NCBI GenBank assembly: GCA_001839685.1
Contig: MLAK01000580.1
Span: 18,486-82,485 of the forward strand
DNA from: Tritrichomonas foetus
Taxonomy: Eukaryota > Parabasalia > Tritrichomonadida > Tritrichomonadidae
Length of the DNA stretch: 64,000 nt
Reading direction: 5' to 3'
Shown: piece after piece, positions 50,854 through 60,166 of the stretch
How positions within the stretch are numbered: position 1 is the first letter of the stretch
How the letters are laid out: each line of letters opens with the position of its first letter
Translations under genes and position numbers: made by a program
Notes under the pieces: generated by a model
The model's input: only the letters and a program-made list of their open reading frames with translations
What the model was told of the DNA's origin: nothing
Database searches by the model: none

Positions 50854-52710
50854 TTATCTGATTCCAATTTTTCTGAAACGTGGATTAATGGCAACTGGTG
50901 GATGCCTTCTTGGCTGGTCATTCCATTCTGAAGGTTGATTAATAATGTTGTTTACAAGTACTGGTTGTTTAACAGGTGGCTGTTGTTGTTTATTCATTGG
51001 ATTGAAATTCCATCGTGGGTCTTTTCCTGTAGGAAGTTTAACATCTCTACGTGGAGTTTTATCATAATAAACTGGTTGATATTCTGCATTATTAATTGGT
51101 AACTGTGGGATTCTTGGTTGCATGAATGCAGGTCTTTGATTATCGTCTGATTGTTGATATGGGTTTAGTCCTGGCCTTCTTCTGAATCCAGGATATGGAG
51201 GGACAACAGGATTCAAATCAACATCATTTTGGTTTCTATTATTGTTGTTAATGATGTTATTTCCATTATTATAATTATTATATCTTGCTTGTTGTTGTTG
51301 ATATTGTTGTATCCTTGCCTGCTGTTGTTGTTGATGTAAAATTTTTTGTTCTTGTTGTTTTTGAAGCTGCTGTTGCATAGCCAATTGTTGTTGTTGCTGT
51401 TGTTGTTGGTATAAGCGTTGATGTTGTTGTATTTGTTGCTGCATCTGTTGAAGAGGCTGAACCTGTTGTTGCTGAACTGGTTGTTGTTGTTGGGGTAAAT
51501 GTGGACGATAAAGTGGTCTTTGTTCAGCTGGGTTTTGTGGTTCAAATAATAAACGTTGTTCAGGAGCATTTCCTTCTTTAACTAAAGCATCTAATGATTT
51601 GAAATTTGGTGCTTTATCACTATTTCTAATCGGTGAGTTTGGTGCAGTATCTAATTTATTTGGACTCCACCAATCTTGATCAGCTATAATCTTCATATCA
51701 GGTGTAGAAACATGTGCTAAATCGCGTGGGTTCATTGGAATATTCTTTTTCATGTGCATTCTTTGAGCTATTGGTTTCACAACTTCTGGTTGTTTTCCAT
51801 ACATTGATCCTGGAAGATTAACATTTCTCATGTTTAAAGGAACTTTAATAGTTGATAATAAATGAGGTTCTTTTATGTGCGAAATCACTTCTTTGTTCAA
51901 ATAAGGAATAATCAAATTCATCTTATCTTTCACACATTTAAGATCAAGTAATTCATTAACTGATGGTCTTTGTGCTGGATTTACTTGAAGTAGTCTTCTT
52001 AAAATTGAAGAAAGATCAGCAGAATAATTAGTAGGTGTTGAATATCTTCCACAGCAAATTCTATTCACAAGTTCATCAGTATTTCTTCCATTAAAAGGAA
52101 AAGAAAAAGTCATCATTTCATACAAAAGAACACCAAGCGACCACATATCACATTTTTGATCATAAGGCCTCCTCCTCCACACCTCAGGTGCCAGGTAAAG
52201 TGGTGTTCCAATTTGCGTACGTGCGAGTTGTGTTTGACGCAAAACAGTTGAAATTCCAAGATCGCCAATCTTAATTAAATCGGGTGCAGATAAAAGTACG
52301 TTTGCACTTTTCAAATCACGATGGACAACGCCTGTAGAATGCAACACTTTGAGACCTTCGAGTAATTGTAAGAGAAAACGCCATATTGTCATTTCTGGGA
52401 ATGGTCTATGCTTCCTTTTTCGTCTTTCTATCAAATTACTCAAATCTCCGAGTTGCGCATATTCGGTCACAATGCAAAGTCGTTTTTGGTCGCAAAATGC
52501 CTCATAAAAGCGGATTAAGAATGGTGATGTAAATGATGCCATTAGACGAATTTCGTTGACTGAATCCTCGATTTCTCTTCTTGATAATTTCGATAAATCT
52601 ACAACTTTGACAGCATAAGTGTTTCCGTCACTTTCTCGTCGCGCCTTAAATACATGTCCGTATGATCCTTCGCCAAGAACCTTTTCTTCAACAAAGCCCT
52701 TAAGATTCAT
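50854..52710 (-). CDS. NEK-like serine/threonine protein kinase with polyglutamine tail
   Basis: The 618-residue protein has an N-terminal kinase domain at about 4-270: GEGSYGHVFKA loop, YAVKVVDL lysine, VVHRDLKSANVLL, GDLG in place of DFG, activation segment RTQIGTPLYLAPE, DMWSLGVLLYEM. HRDLKxAN with GTPLYLAPE is typical of the NIMA-related (NEK) group, which is expanded in flagellated protists and controls cell cycle and flagella. GDLG is a common NEK-type variation, and the metal-binding Asp is retained. The tail has a glutamine-rich tract at about 395-490 from CAA/CAG runs (51290-51510), then Asn runs. The stop is in TAAA. TGCGTTTATTAA lies about 40 bp upstream of the ATG. Confidence 0.9.
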   Translation of the reverse strand: MNLKGFVEEKVLGEGSYGHVFKARRESDGNTYAVKVVDLSKLSRREIEDSVNEIRLMASFTSPFLIRFYEAFCDQKRLCIVTEYAQLGDLSNLIERRKRKHRPFPEMTIWRFLLQLLEGLKVLHSTGVVHRDLKSANVLLSAPDLIKIGDLGISTVLRQTQLARTQIGTPLYLAPEVWRRRPYDQKCDMWSLGVLLYEMMTFSFPFNGRNTDELVNRICCGRYSTPTNYSADLSSILRRLLQVNPAQRPSVNELLDLKCVKDKMNLIIPYLNKEVISHIKEPHLLSTIKVPLNMRNVNLPGSMYGKQPEVVKPIAQRMHMKKNIPMNPRDLAHVSTPDMKIIADQDWWSPNKLDTAPNSPIRNSDKAPNFKSLDALVKEGNAPEQRLLFEPQNPAEQRPLYRPHLPQQQQPVQQQQVQPLQQMQQQIQQHQRLYQQQQQQQQLAMQQQLQKQQEQKILHQQQQQARIQQYQQQQARYNNYNNGNNIINNNNRNQNDVDLNPVVPPYPGFRRRPGLNPYQQSDDNQRPAFMQPRIPQLPINNAEYQPVYYDKTPRRDVKLPTGKDPRWNFNPMNKQQQPPVKQPVLVNNIINQPSEWNDQPRRHPPVAINPRFRKIGIR

Positions 52711-53315
52711 GTCCGAAATTTGATTTTGGTATTGTTGTTAATTAATAAACGCACAGATTTTGTCTTTCAATTTCAAACTTTTTGTATTAGTTATATTTTT
52801 TTTGAATAAAATTGAATGAAAATTCAAAACGCTAAAAATTTCAATAGAATGAAATGAGAACAATTAGCGTATTTCACTGATATACAACTGCCATGACGCT
52901 ATCTTTTTTAATTATGTAAATAAAATGTGTGTAATAATATTTATTTAAAGAGGAGCTACTGAGGTTGAAAATATTTTTTGCGGGATGTGTTGAATTAGAT
53001 TTTAACTCTGTTGATGAATAGAAAAGGTTTAATTTATTGACGAAATCTGTGAAATATCACCAACCAATAAATAAAAATCTGAGGTATTTAATGTAAATAA
53101 GATTAAAACATATCTCAGTAAAGCATCAACTTTATCTCAGCGAAATACCATCTCTATGTTTAAGAAACCAAAAATCATGTGAAAACTGAAAAAATTCGAA
53201 AAAGATCTTTTCAAAGACCAGAATAGAAATAAATAAGAAATTCTTATTCTTAATAAGAATAGAAATAATTAAGAATAGAAATAAATATTTAATAACATTC
53301 GAAAACATATAAAAA
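52711..53315. other. Intergenic spacer
   Basis: The 5' region of the NEK-like gene and the 3' region of the CHD-like gene. An AGAATAGAAATAA-type short repeat occurs three times at about 53220-53286. No gene is supported. Confidence 0.45.
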
Positions 53316-56300
53316 CTAAACATTGAAATTGATGTACAGTTTCCTTGGGATAGATTTAAACACAAACGAGATCGTTCTTGGTTTTGGCTTTGATTCTTTT
53401 CTTTTAGGAGGAGGTGGTTTTTTCGTTTTGGGTATTGATTTTTTCTCTGATTCAGATTTTACTGACTTTTCTATTTCAGTTTTTTCTTGATTCTTGGTCT
53501 CAGCTTTATTTTGATTCTTTGGCTTTGATTTCTTGAAGTTTGATTCAGGAAGCGGGAATTCTTCAACTGGTTCCATTCTTCTTTTGGATTTTGTTTTTGG
53601 CGGTAAACCTTCATCGTCAGAAATTCGAAAAGCATTTTTCTTCTTATGTGTACGATTTTTTTGATCTTTTTGCTTCAAATTTTCTTGTTGGATTTGATTT
53701 TGGATATTATTGGAAGCATGCTTAAGCCCGTCGATATTTATTTGGAATACATTTTTTGATCTCTTTTTATCTTTGGTTTGAGATTTTTCTAATTGTGGAG
53801 TTTCTATTTGGTGTTGGTGCCCATTATTGGCTATTTTCTTCATTTCGTCTTCAAGTTGTTGTTGCTGAAGTGCGAGAAGGGTCTTTTTATTTGGACCGCG
53901 CGGTTTTCGCGGCTTTTTTATTTTTTCGGGTTCTTCGTCGGCAGCTTTGAATGGAATATGTGGGTTTGAAACGTAAAAATGGAATCTTTGAACCTGTGAT
54001 GGAAGAAATGTGATAGTTCGACGAACAGGCATATTCCAAAGAACAATGAGACCAAGTCTTTGAAGGACGAAAGGTTGAGATGAATATTGCTGCTGCTGAT
54101 ACTGCTGCTGTTGCTGTTGATACTGCTGTTGTTGGTATTGCTGTTGTTGATATTGTTGTTGTTGCGGCATTACATATCTTTGCTGTAAGAATCCTTGCTG
54201 CTGATACTGTTGTTGTTGGTATTGTTGTTGTTGAATGAATTGCTGTTGTGGTTGTTGAACAGAATATGTTGGATAGTTATCGTGTCTAGGAAGCGGCTGC
54301 GAGGGAGGACTCGGTTTAATAATAAAAGCATCTTTAAATTGTTCTAATGATTGTTGAATGACCACATCAAAGTATTCATTCTTACATTCAGTGTAAGCAG
54401 CGACATTTACTTGCCATAAATTTGGAATTTGCGAAAATCCAAATTGGCAAGTTCCTTGAATGAGTGATCTATCGCATTCCACTGTCCAGTTTTGCGGCAT
54501 TTGGGCCATTTGATGTGAAACAAGTGGAAGTTGGCGTGAAAGGTGTCTAATGTAAGACAATTGTAATAATCTGTGCTTTAGATTTGCAATATTATTTGCA
54601 TGAATCGAAAGCGGCGAACTTTTTACATTAACAACATGATTCGGTGGTTCCATAGCACGTGTTACTGTATCAGAAATAATGAATGTGCTATTATCAGGGG
54701 CGTTTGGGACAGATTCTAGAATATATGAAGTGAATTTTTCAATCATTGCTGTAGATTTTGAAGTGAGTTGTGTAATTGAATGAAATTCAGACCAATCATG
54801 AGTCTCTAATGACGTAATAGGAACTGAAAAATCATACAAAGTTCTTAAAATTACAGAATTTTCTGAATCTGACCAATACCAAGAAAATGGACCATTTGTT
54901 AGGGCAAGCCAATAATGTCGCAAGTAAATATTTTTCTTTAAATCTTCATAATTTTTCTTTGATTGAATCTTATGTAAGACATAAGATAAAATGTCAGTTT
55001 TTATTGCTGACAACAAATGCCCAAAGAAAATTCGAAGTGATTCTTCAGAAAAGTTCTGTCGAATATTTAAATGATTAATTATTGCATTCCAATTTTCTCC
55101 AAATTCAGAATAAGCTTCCAATAATGAAAATAAAAAGGCAGGGGCATGAAAAAGATTTGTGCTTGATACCATGAATCTAATTGGAAGATATGGTTTTTCT
55201 CTAAAAGATAAAAAGGCACGAACTAAAGATAAATTTTCTAGAATTTTAAGATAATGTTCTATAGAGCGCGAATGGATCATTTTGGCAAAAGAAGACGAAA
55301 GAAAGATAGGAGTTTGAATAGTTGGGTCATTTGAAGCCATTTGTTTCCAATAATCCTGGTTATTCTCAAAAAATCCACTTTCAAAAGGTTCATTAGAGAA
55401 TTCATACCATAATAATGCATTAATTATATTATAAAATGGAAGTTGTGTTGGTTGAATTTGACTAATTAAACATAATAAAGTTGATTTACCAAAAGCTATT
55501 ACTTCATCAATAGGTTTCTCTACATCGTCTGCAATTTTCCCCCAATTATTTAGTCCATGCTTCAGTAAAGATGTTATAAATGTCACTGCTTCTTTATTTT
55601 TCCATGCTGATTTTTTAATTTCTTTATTTTTTAGGGAAATAAAGGCATCATCCCAAAAGTTTGGTTTATTGACTTCTTCGACGACTGAACAAAAAGTGGT
55701 AGAAACTGTTTCTTTATCTTCTGGATAGCGAAAATTGATCTGGGGTGGAAAAATAAATTCTCTGTTTGGTTGAGTTAATAAAGCAGTTGCGCGAATGTAA
55801 TATTCTGAATATTCTTTTGGTATATTCCTATAATCGAAAACTCCGTATGTCAAAATATGAATAAACACTTCAGTCTCCAAAGAGCCTTGTGTCAAAAATC
55901 GAATAATTGGAATTTCTTTTTCACGTGTCATAAACTGGATATAATTGATTTCATCATCATAAAAAACTGGAATATCAAAAAGGATAATTTGACTATATTG
56001 AAAATTATCAATGAGGGGATTCAGTAAATCTCTAGTCATTAAAACAACACCAGTTTGGAAATCATCAGGAATTTTTTCATCTTTAATATTTGAATTCAAT
56101 AAACAACAAGGGAAATTTCTGGAATTTAAATAAGAAAGAATTACTCGTAATACTGATAAATTATCAGAAACAACTGCAATTGTTTCTTGTGGATTAATAA
56201 TTTCTAAAAGTTTCTGTATTTTCCCGCTAGTCGAGCTAATGAAAGCCATTTCTTGAATATTAGTGAGTTCAGAATTTCCATATTTGTCATCTTTCAATTT

Positions 56301-58106
56301 TTGGTAAATGTCAGGCGCAAGAAATGGATGAGAGTTTGATAAAACAATTTCATGAACTAAATAAGGCGCGTTAGGCATGTGAATTGAACGACACCCTTTT
56401 GATTTGAATTTCTTTCTCAGCCAAAAATGTGTTGATGAATTAATTAAATTAGGAATCATAATAATCTTTTCTGTAAATGAAAAAGGTTCACCTTTTCTAA
56501 TTTCTAAATTATCAAAAACTTTATAATCATATTCATCTGCAAGAACTACATTAAAACATGCTCTCGCTTCAATTTTTGGTGCTTTTTCTGTTTGATTTTC
56601 GCTTTCATTTGAAGTTTGGGTTTCTTCATCGGTAATAAAGTCATAAATAATGTTGGTGTATTGAAGTTTTGAATAAAAATCTATTTCTTTATTAAACATT
56701 TCTAAACTTATTAAAAGAACATCCAATTTTGGTGATTCTGTTAAATCATGATATTTTACAATTGAGGATGTACTTATATAATCAACCCAATAAAGATCTG
56801 TGAAAAGTTTAAGCGTTTTTTTCCAAATAGGAAGTCTGTTTTCGCTAATTATGATAATTGTTGGCTTATTTAAATGAAATTTCAAATAAAGCATCTGTAA
56901 GAATGATGAAATTGCCGCAACTCTTCCATTTCCTTTACCACCAATGATTTGGCAACCATTTGAATCAATTTTTTTCTGAAAAAGTTGTTTGATTAAATCT
57001 ATCTGAAAATCTGTTAATTTTATTTTTCTATTTATATGAGTTATTTCCTCTGGGACAGTTATTGGAATTGGTTCGATTGGAGATGGCTTTGTTTTTCTCC
57101 AGTATATTTTTAGTAATCGCTCAAACTCTACCATATTTGCTGTACAAAAAATATCTTTTTCATCACATAAAGATTCTTTTGTTTCCCAAGTACTTTCAGA
57201 TGAAGGCAAACCTCTCCATTGTATCAAATATTCCATTTTTTGAGGATCTTCATCTTTATCCTCAATTGACATGATTTCAGATGAATCTGTATTTGAAAAA
57301 GATGGCATTTTAAAGACGCCATCTTGTTGTAAACTCAAAAAAGCATCTTCGTTTGGTTGATAAAGCGTATTTTTATATTTCAAAATTCTATCAAACGAGA
57401 ATTTTGAATGAAATGGAAGTCCACTCACATAAATTGAAGGGTTATATAATTCTTTTCGAATTTGAAAATCTTGGTCAATCGAGCGATGTGCAATTATTCT
57501 ATCAACAAACATTGCTTCAATATTAAAAGGGGATGAAGCAATTTCAATACAATTTGGACCAGCATTTGATACAATTTCTCCTGACTCATGAAGCTTATTC
57601 ATATACTCAGTTAGATATTTGTATGATTGTGCTCCGGAACGAATCGCTGGCTCTTCTTCAATTGTTGAGTGAATGACTGCCCGACTTACTCTCTTTGTGA
57701 TGTACTTTATGACTGACCCCTCTGTGTCTTTCAATCTGCAAAATATCGTTTCGATTAATGGACCATCGCCACGTTCGCCGATAACTTCGTTTTCGCTTGA
57801 ACTGGATTCGCTTACTTCCGTATAGATCGAATGAATACTGTGTGAGCGCATTGAATGTCGAGTGATATCGATTTGATGTGGATTATTATTATTATCAACG
57901 AATTCGCCATCGGACTCATCGGAAAAGTTCATTCTTGGCCTTCCTCGACCACGACCGCGGCCTCTTCCTCGTCCCCGAGGGCGTCCCCTGCGTGATGGTT
58001 CTGGATTGTCGCGATTTACTGGAATATTGACTTGATTCTGTGCACTTTGCTGAAGAGCAAGTAGTCGAAGGGCTTCCATAAAGCCACTCCCGCCTGATGG
58101 ATTCAT
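53316..58106 (-). CDS. CHD-like chromatin protein with degenerate SNF2 ATPase
   Basis: The 1596-residue protein begins with an AT-hook-like basic tract (RRGRPRGRGRGR, about 39-58) and acidic Ser runs. A chromodomain is at about 255-320 (MEYLIQWRGLPSSESTWE). A SNF2-type helicase region follows at about 365-770, then a SANT/SLIDE-like helical region (KHGLNNWGKIADDV) near 860, a Gln-rich tract (54080-54260) and a Lys-rich tail. The ATPase motifs are eroded. Motif I reads GGKGNGRV at about 389-396 where DEMGLGKT is expected. Motif II reads ADEYDYK near 520 instead of DEAH. The motif VI arginines (RxHRIGQ) are missing before IIRFLTQGSLE. It therefore looks like a CHD1-type remodeller turned into a non-catalytic chromatin adaptor. 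The architecture is seen; loss of activity is inferred. Confidence 0.85.
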   Translation of the reverse strand: MNPSGGSGFMEALRLLALQQSAQNQVNIPVNRDNPEPSRRGRPRGRGRGRGRGRGRPRMNFSDESDGEFVDNNNNPHQIDITRHSMRSHSIHSIYTEVSESSSSENEVIGERGDGPLIETIFCRLKDTEGSVIKYITKRVSRAVIHSTIEEEPAIRSGAQSYKYLTEYMNKLHESGEIVSNAGPNCIEIASSPFNIEAMFVDRIIAHRSIDQDFQIRKELYNPSIYVSGLPFHSKFSFDRILKYKNTLYQPNEDAFLSLQQDGVFKMPSFSNTDSSEIMSIEDKDEDPQKMEYLIQWRGLPSSESTWETKESLCDEKDIFCTANMVEFERLLKIYWRKTKPSPIEPIPITVPEEITHINRKIKLTDFQIDLIKQLFQKKIDSNGCQIIGGKGNGRVAAISSFLQMLYLKFHLNKPTIIIISENRLPIWKKTLKLFTDLYWVDYISTSSIVKYHDLTESPKLDVLLISLEMFNKEIDFYSKLQYTNIIYDFITDEETQTSNESENQTEKAPKIEARACFNVVLADEYDYKVFDNLEIRKGEPFSFTEKIIMIPNLINSSTHFWLRKKFKSKGCRSIHMPNAPYLVHEIVLSNSHPFLAPDIYQKLKDDKYGNSELTNIQEMAFISSTSGKIQKLLEIINPQETIAVVSDNLSVLRVILSYLNSRNFPCCLLNSNIKDEKIPDDFQTGVVLMTRDLLNPLIDNFQYSQIILFDIPVFYDDEINYIQFMTREKEIPIIRFLTQGSLETEVFIHILTYGVFDYRNIPKEYSEYYIRATALLTQPNREFIFPPQINFRYPEDKETVSTTFCSVVEEVNKPNFWDDAFISLKNKEIKKSAWKNKEAVTFITSLLKHGLNNWGKIADDVEKPIDEVIAFGKSTLLCLISQIQPTQLPFYNIINALLWYEFSNEPFESGFFENNQDYWKQMASNDPTIQTPIFLSSSFAKMIHSRSIEHYLKILENLSLVRAFLSFREKPYLPIRFMVSSTNLFHAPAFLFSLLEAYSEFGENWNAIINHLNIRQNFSEESLRIFFGHLLSAIKTDILSYVLHKIQSKKNYEDLKKNIYLRHYWLALTNGPFSWYWSDSENSVILRTLYDFSVPITSLETHDWSEFHSITQLTSKSTAMIEKFTSYILESVPNAPDNSTFIISDTVTRAMEPPNHVVNVKSSPLSIHANNIANLKHRLLQLSYIRHLSRQLPLVSHQMAQMPQNWTVECDRSLIQGTCQFGFSQIPNLWQVNVAAYTECKNEYFDVVIQQSLEQFKDAFIIKPSPPSQPLPRHDNYPTYSVQQPQQQFIQQQQYQQQQYQQQGFLQQRYVMPQQQQYQQQQYQQQQYQQQQQQYQQQQYSSQPFVLQRLGLIVLWNMPVRRTITFLPSQVQRFHFYVSNPHIPFKAADEEPEKIKKPRKPRGPNKKTLLALQQQQLEDEMKKIANNGHQHQIETPQLEKSQTKDKKRSKNVFQINIDGLKHASNNIQNQIQQENLKQKDQKNRTHKKKNAFRISDDEGLPPKTKSKRRMEPVEEFPLPESNFKKSKPKNQNKAETKNQEKTEIEKSVKSESEKKSIPKTKKPPPPKRKESKPKPRTISFVFKSIPRKLYINFNV

Positions 58107-58661
58107 GTATTAGCGGGAAAGCTATTTCTGATTAAATACAACGATAGGAAAATCTCCAATTTTATCGTTCAGTAATTAGAGGTTGCTTTCAATTACAGCT
58201 GCTTATTTCTCAATGTATAAAAATTTGGTTGATAAACTTTATAAGTTTGTTATGTAATCGACAATATTTGGGTCGATTAACATTACTTCTAGAAGTGAAA
58301 ATACTATTTTTAACAGCAACTACATTCAAATTGACGAATATATTTACGAAATCGAAAATTTTCATGAAATCATTTTTTCAAGATGACTGTTTTATTGTTT
58401 AAAGAAATCATTACTCATTACATTTTTGTTTTTGGTAATAAAATGGAATCAATGTTTCAGTCTTATTCAATGAAAACATATCAAATTTTAATGGTTCTAT
58501 AAGTATGAATAAATCATATCCAACATAAATGTATATAACCAAGCTAATCTCTCTTTACTCAGAAAAAATATATAAGCTCACTTTTAAAGTATAAGGTATA
58601 TTTTTTTCTCCTATGAGATTTGATATGACAAACATATAAAAAGGGTCAATGTGAAGAGATA
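58107..58661. other. Intergenic spacer
   Basis: AT-rich sequence upstream of the CHD-like gene, containing TATCGTT words close to its start. Nothing else is recognised. Confidence 0.4.
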
Positions 58662-58744
58662 TATTTCCTCGACTTGGAGGAAGCTCGGCCGGAGAACACA
58701 ACCCCAGCTGCTGCACGCATCCTTATTCTTTCTCAAGGAAATTA
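58662..58744 (+). other. GC-rich island cut by the mariner element
   Basis: About 75 bp here are far richer in G+C than anything around. TTCCTC and GAGGAA form a perfect 6-bp hairpin stem with loop GACTTG, and CTCGGCCGGAG can fold next to it. One frame is open through it (reading FLDLEEARPENTT, then PAAARILILSQGN) but has no ATG. It could be a small structured RNA or an old coding fragment. The mariner begins at its 3' edge, so the unit may be interrupted. Confidence 0.4.
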
Positions 58745-60034
58745 TAGGGTGTCCGGAGGCGTGATGTCACTACCCACATTAGAAGTGAAATCAATACATT
58801 ATATTTATAAATAATAAACTATGCAATGTTAACATAAAAATTTTGAAAACAATTTTTTTTTCTCTTGACTGAAAATAGAGATAAAGAATCTTTTTCATAA
58901 AAAAAAAGAATAATTTATAAACGTACACGATGCACGTTTATTAAAAAATGATTGATCAACATTCAATCATAACTTTTCTGCAGCTTGAAGGAAAAAGTGG
59001 CAAAGAAATATATGAAGAAATGAAGAGTGTCTTGAAAGAAAAATGTTTGTCTCAAAGACAAATCTACCGAGTCATGGCAGAACTGAACAGAAGTCAAAAC
59101 ACACAGCCTGTGAAAAAAGAGAAAAAGTGCCAAAGTTATGATATTCTTGACTGGAAAATTTTAGATGTTTTAACCGAATTTCCACATTCATCGTGTCGAT
59201 ATATTGCTAATGTTTTAGGTGAACCAAAATCGACAATTTATGATCGTTTAACATCAAAATTAATGTATAAACATGTGCATCTTCGATGGGTGCCACATAT
59301 TCTAACAGAAAATCAAAAGGCCAATAGAGTTTTATTGGCAAAAAAACTTCTTAAAATTTTGAATGCAGAACAAAAAACTAATTTCACCTTTTTAATAACA
59401 GGAGATGAGTCTTGGTTTTATTCCAAGACTGATTTCAATACACAATGGATTCCTGAAAACTCAGTAATCCCAACTATTCAAAATCCAGGGTTTCAGATCA
59501 CTAAATTTATGGTGACTGTATTTTGGAACCCTCATGGGATAATTCATATTGATGTTTTGCCGCCAAATGAAAAGTTTAATGCTGCATATTATATTACAGC
59601 CATTATGTCAAAAATTGTTGAGTTTAAAAACTCGAATAATTATAAAAAATTATTTGTTCATTATGACAATGCAAAGCCTCATGTGGCAAAAATTGTCAAA
59701 AAATATATAAATGAAAACTCACTAGAATCAGTTCCACATCCGGCATATTCACCTGATTTGGCGCCTAGCGACTTTTTTTTATTTGGAACTATTAAAGAAA
59801 AAGTTAAAGGAATTGTTTTTGAATCACCAAGCCATTTGATTCAAACAATAGTCCAAATTTTCAATGAAATTCCATCGGAAACTTTGTTTTCAGTTTTTGC
59901 AGAATGGCAAAATAGACTGAAAAAAGTTATTGATGNNAATGGAGACTNCATATTTTGAAATACTTATCAATAAAAAATGACTTATTAGAAATGACTTTAT
60001 TATACTTAGTGACATCACATTACCGGACACCCTA
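58745..60034 (+). mobile_element. mariner transposon, complete with TIRs and TA duplication
   Basis: Inverted ends at 58745-58772 and 60007-60034 both begin TAGGGTGTCCGG and share GTGATGTCACTA further in, with 24 of 28 positions matching. TA flanks each end (58743-58744 and 60035-60036). The 1290-bp length and the encoded DD34D transposase are standard for mariner. Three N lie near the end of the transposase gene. The short spacer to the left end holds TAAACGT and ACGTTTA as an inverted pair just before the ATG. Confidence 0.93.
58948..59958 (+). CDS. mariner transposase (DD34D)
   Basis: The 336-residue protein has two N-terminal helix-turn-helix motifs (about 1-110), the mariner signature WVPHILTENQKANRV at about 114-128, and the catalytic domain. 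D153 is in TGDESW, D240 in HYDNAKPH, and D275 in SPDLAPSDFFLF, exactly 34 residues after the second Asp. The usual NGDYF-like end is present as NGDxIF, but N at 59936-59937 and 59948 hide two residues. No stop or frameshift is visible, so the copy may be functional or very young. Confidence 0.95.
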   Translation: MIDQHSIITFLQLEGKSGKEIYEEMKSVLKEKCLSQRQIYRVMAELNRSQNTQPVKKEKKCQSYDILDWKILDVLTEFPHSSCRYIANVLGEPKSTIYDRLTSKLMYKHVHLRWVPHILTENQKANRVLLAKKLLKILNAEQKTNFTFLITGDESWFYSKTDFNTQWIPENSVIPTIQNPGFQITKFMVTVFWNPHGIIHIDVLPPNEKFNAAYYITAIMSKIVEFKNSNNYKKLFVHYDNAKPHVAKIVKKYINENSLESVPHPAYSPDLAPSDFFLFGTIKEKVKGIVFESPSHLIQTIVQIFNEIPSETLFSVFAEWQNRLKKVIDXNGDXIF

Positions 60035-60166
60035 TAGAATTCCCAACAACATCAACAAAAATAAAAAAAAAAAAAAAAGATAGAAATTCATTTTCGTAAA
60101 TAAATTTGTAAGCTAATATTTTAATAATAATAACTAAAATAACATATAAATTCTAGAATGCGCATT

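Noticed and set aside
58662..58744. tRNA, U2, U6 or SRP RNA in the GC-rich island
   Set aside because: No T-loop GGTTCRA box, no U2 or U6 start motifs, and no SRP GNAR-loop/AGCA motif could be seen. It is left as an unclassified structured island.
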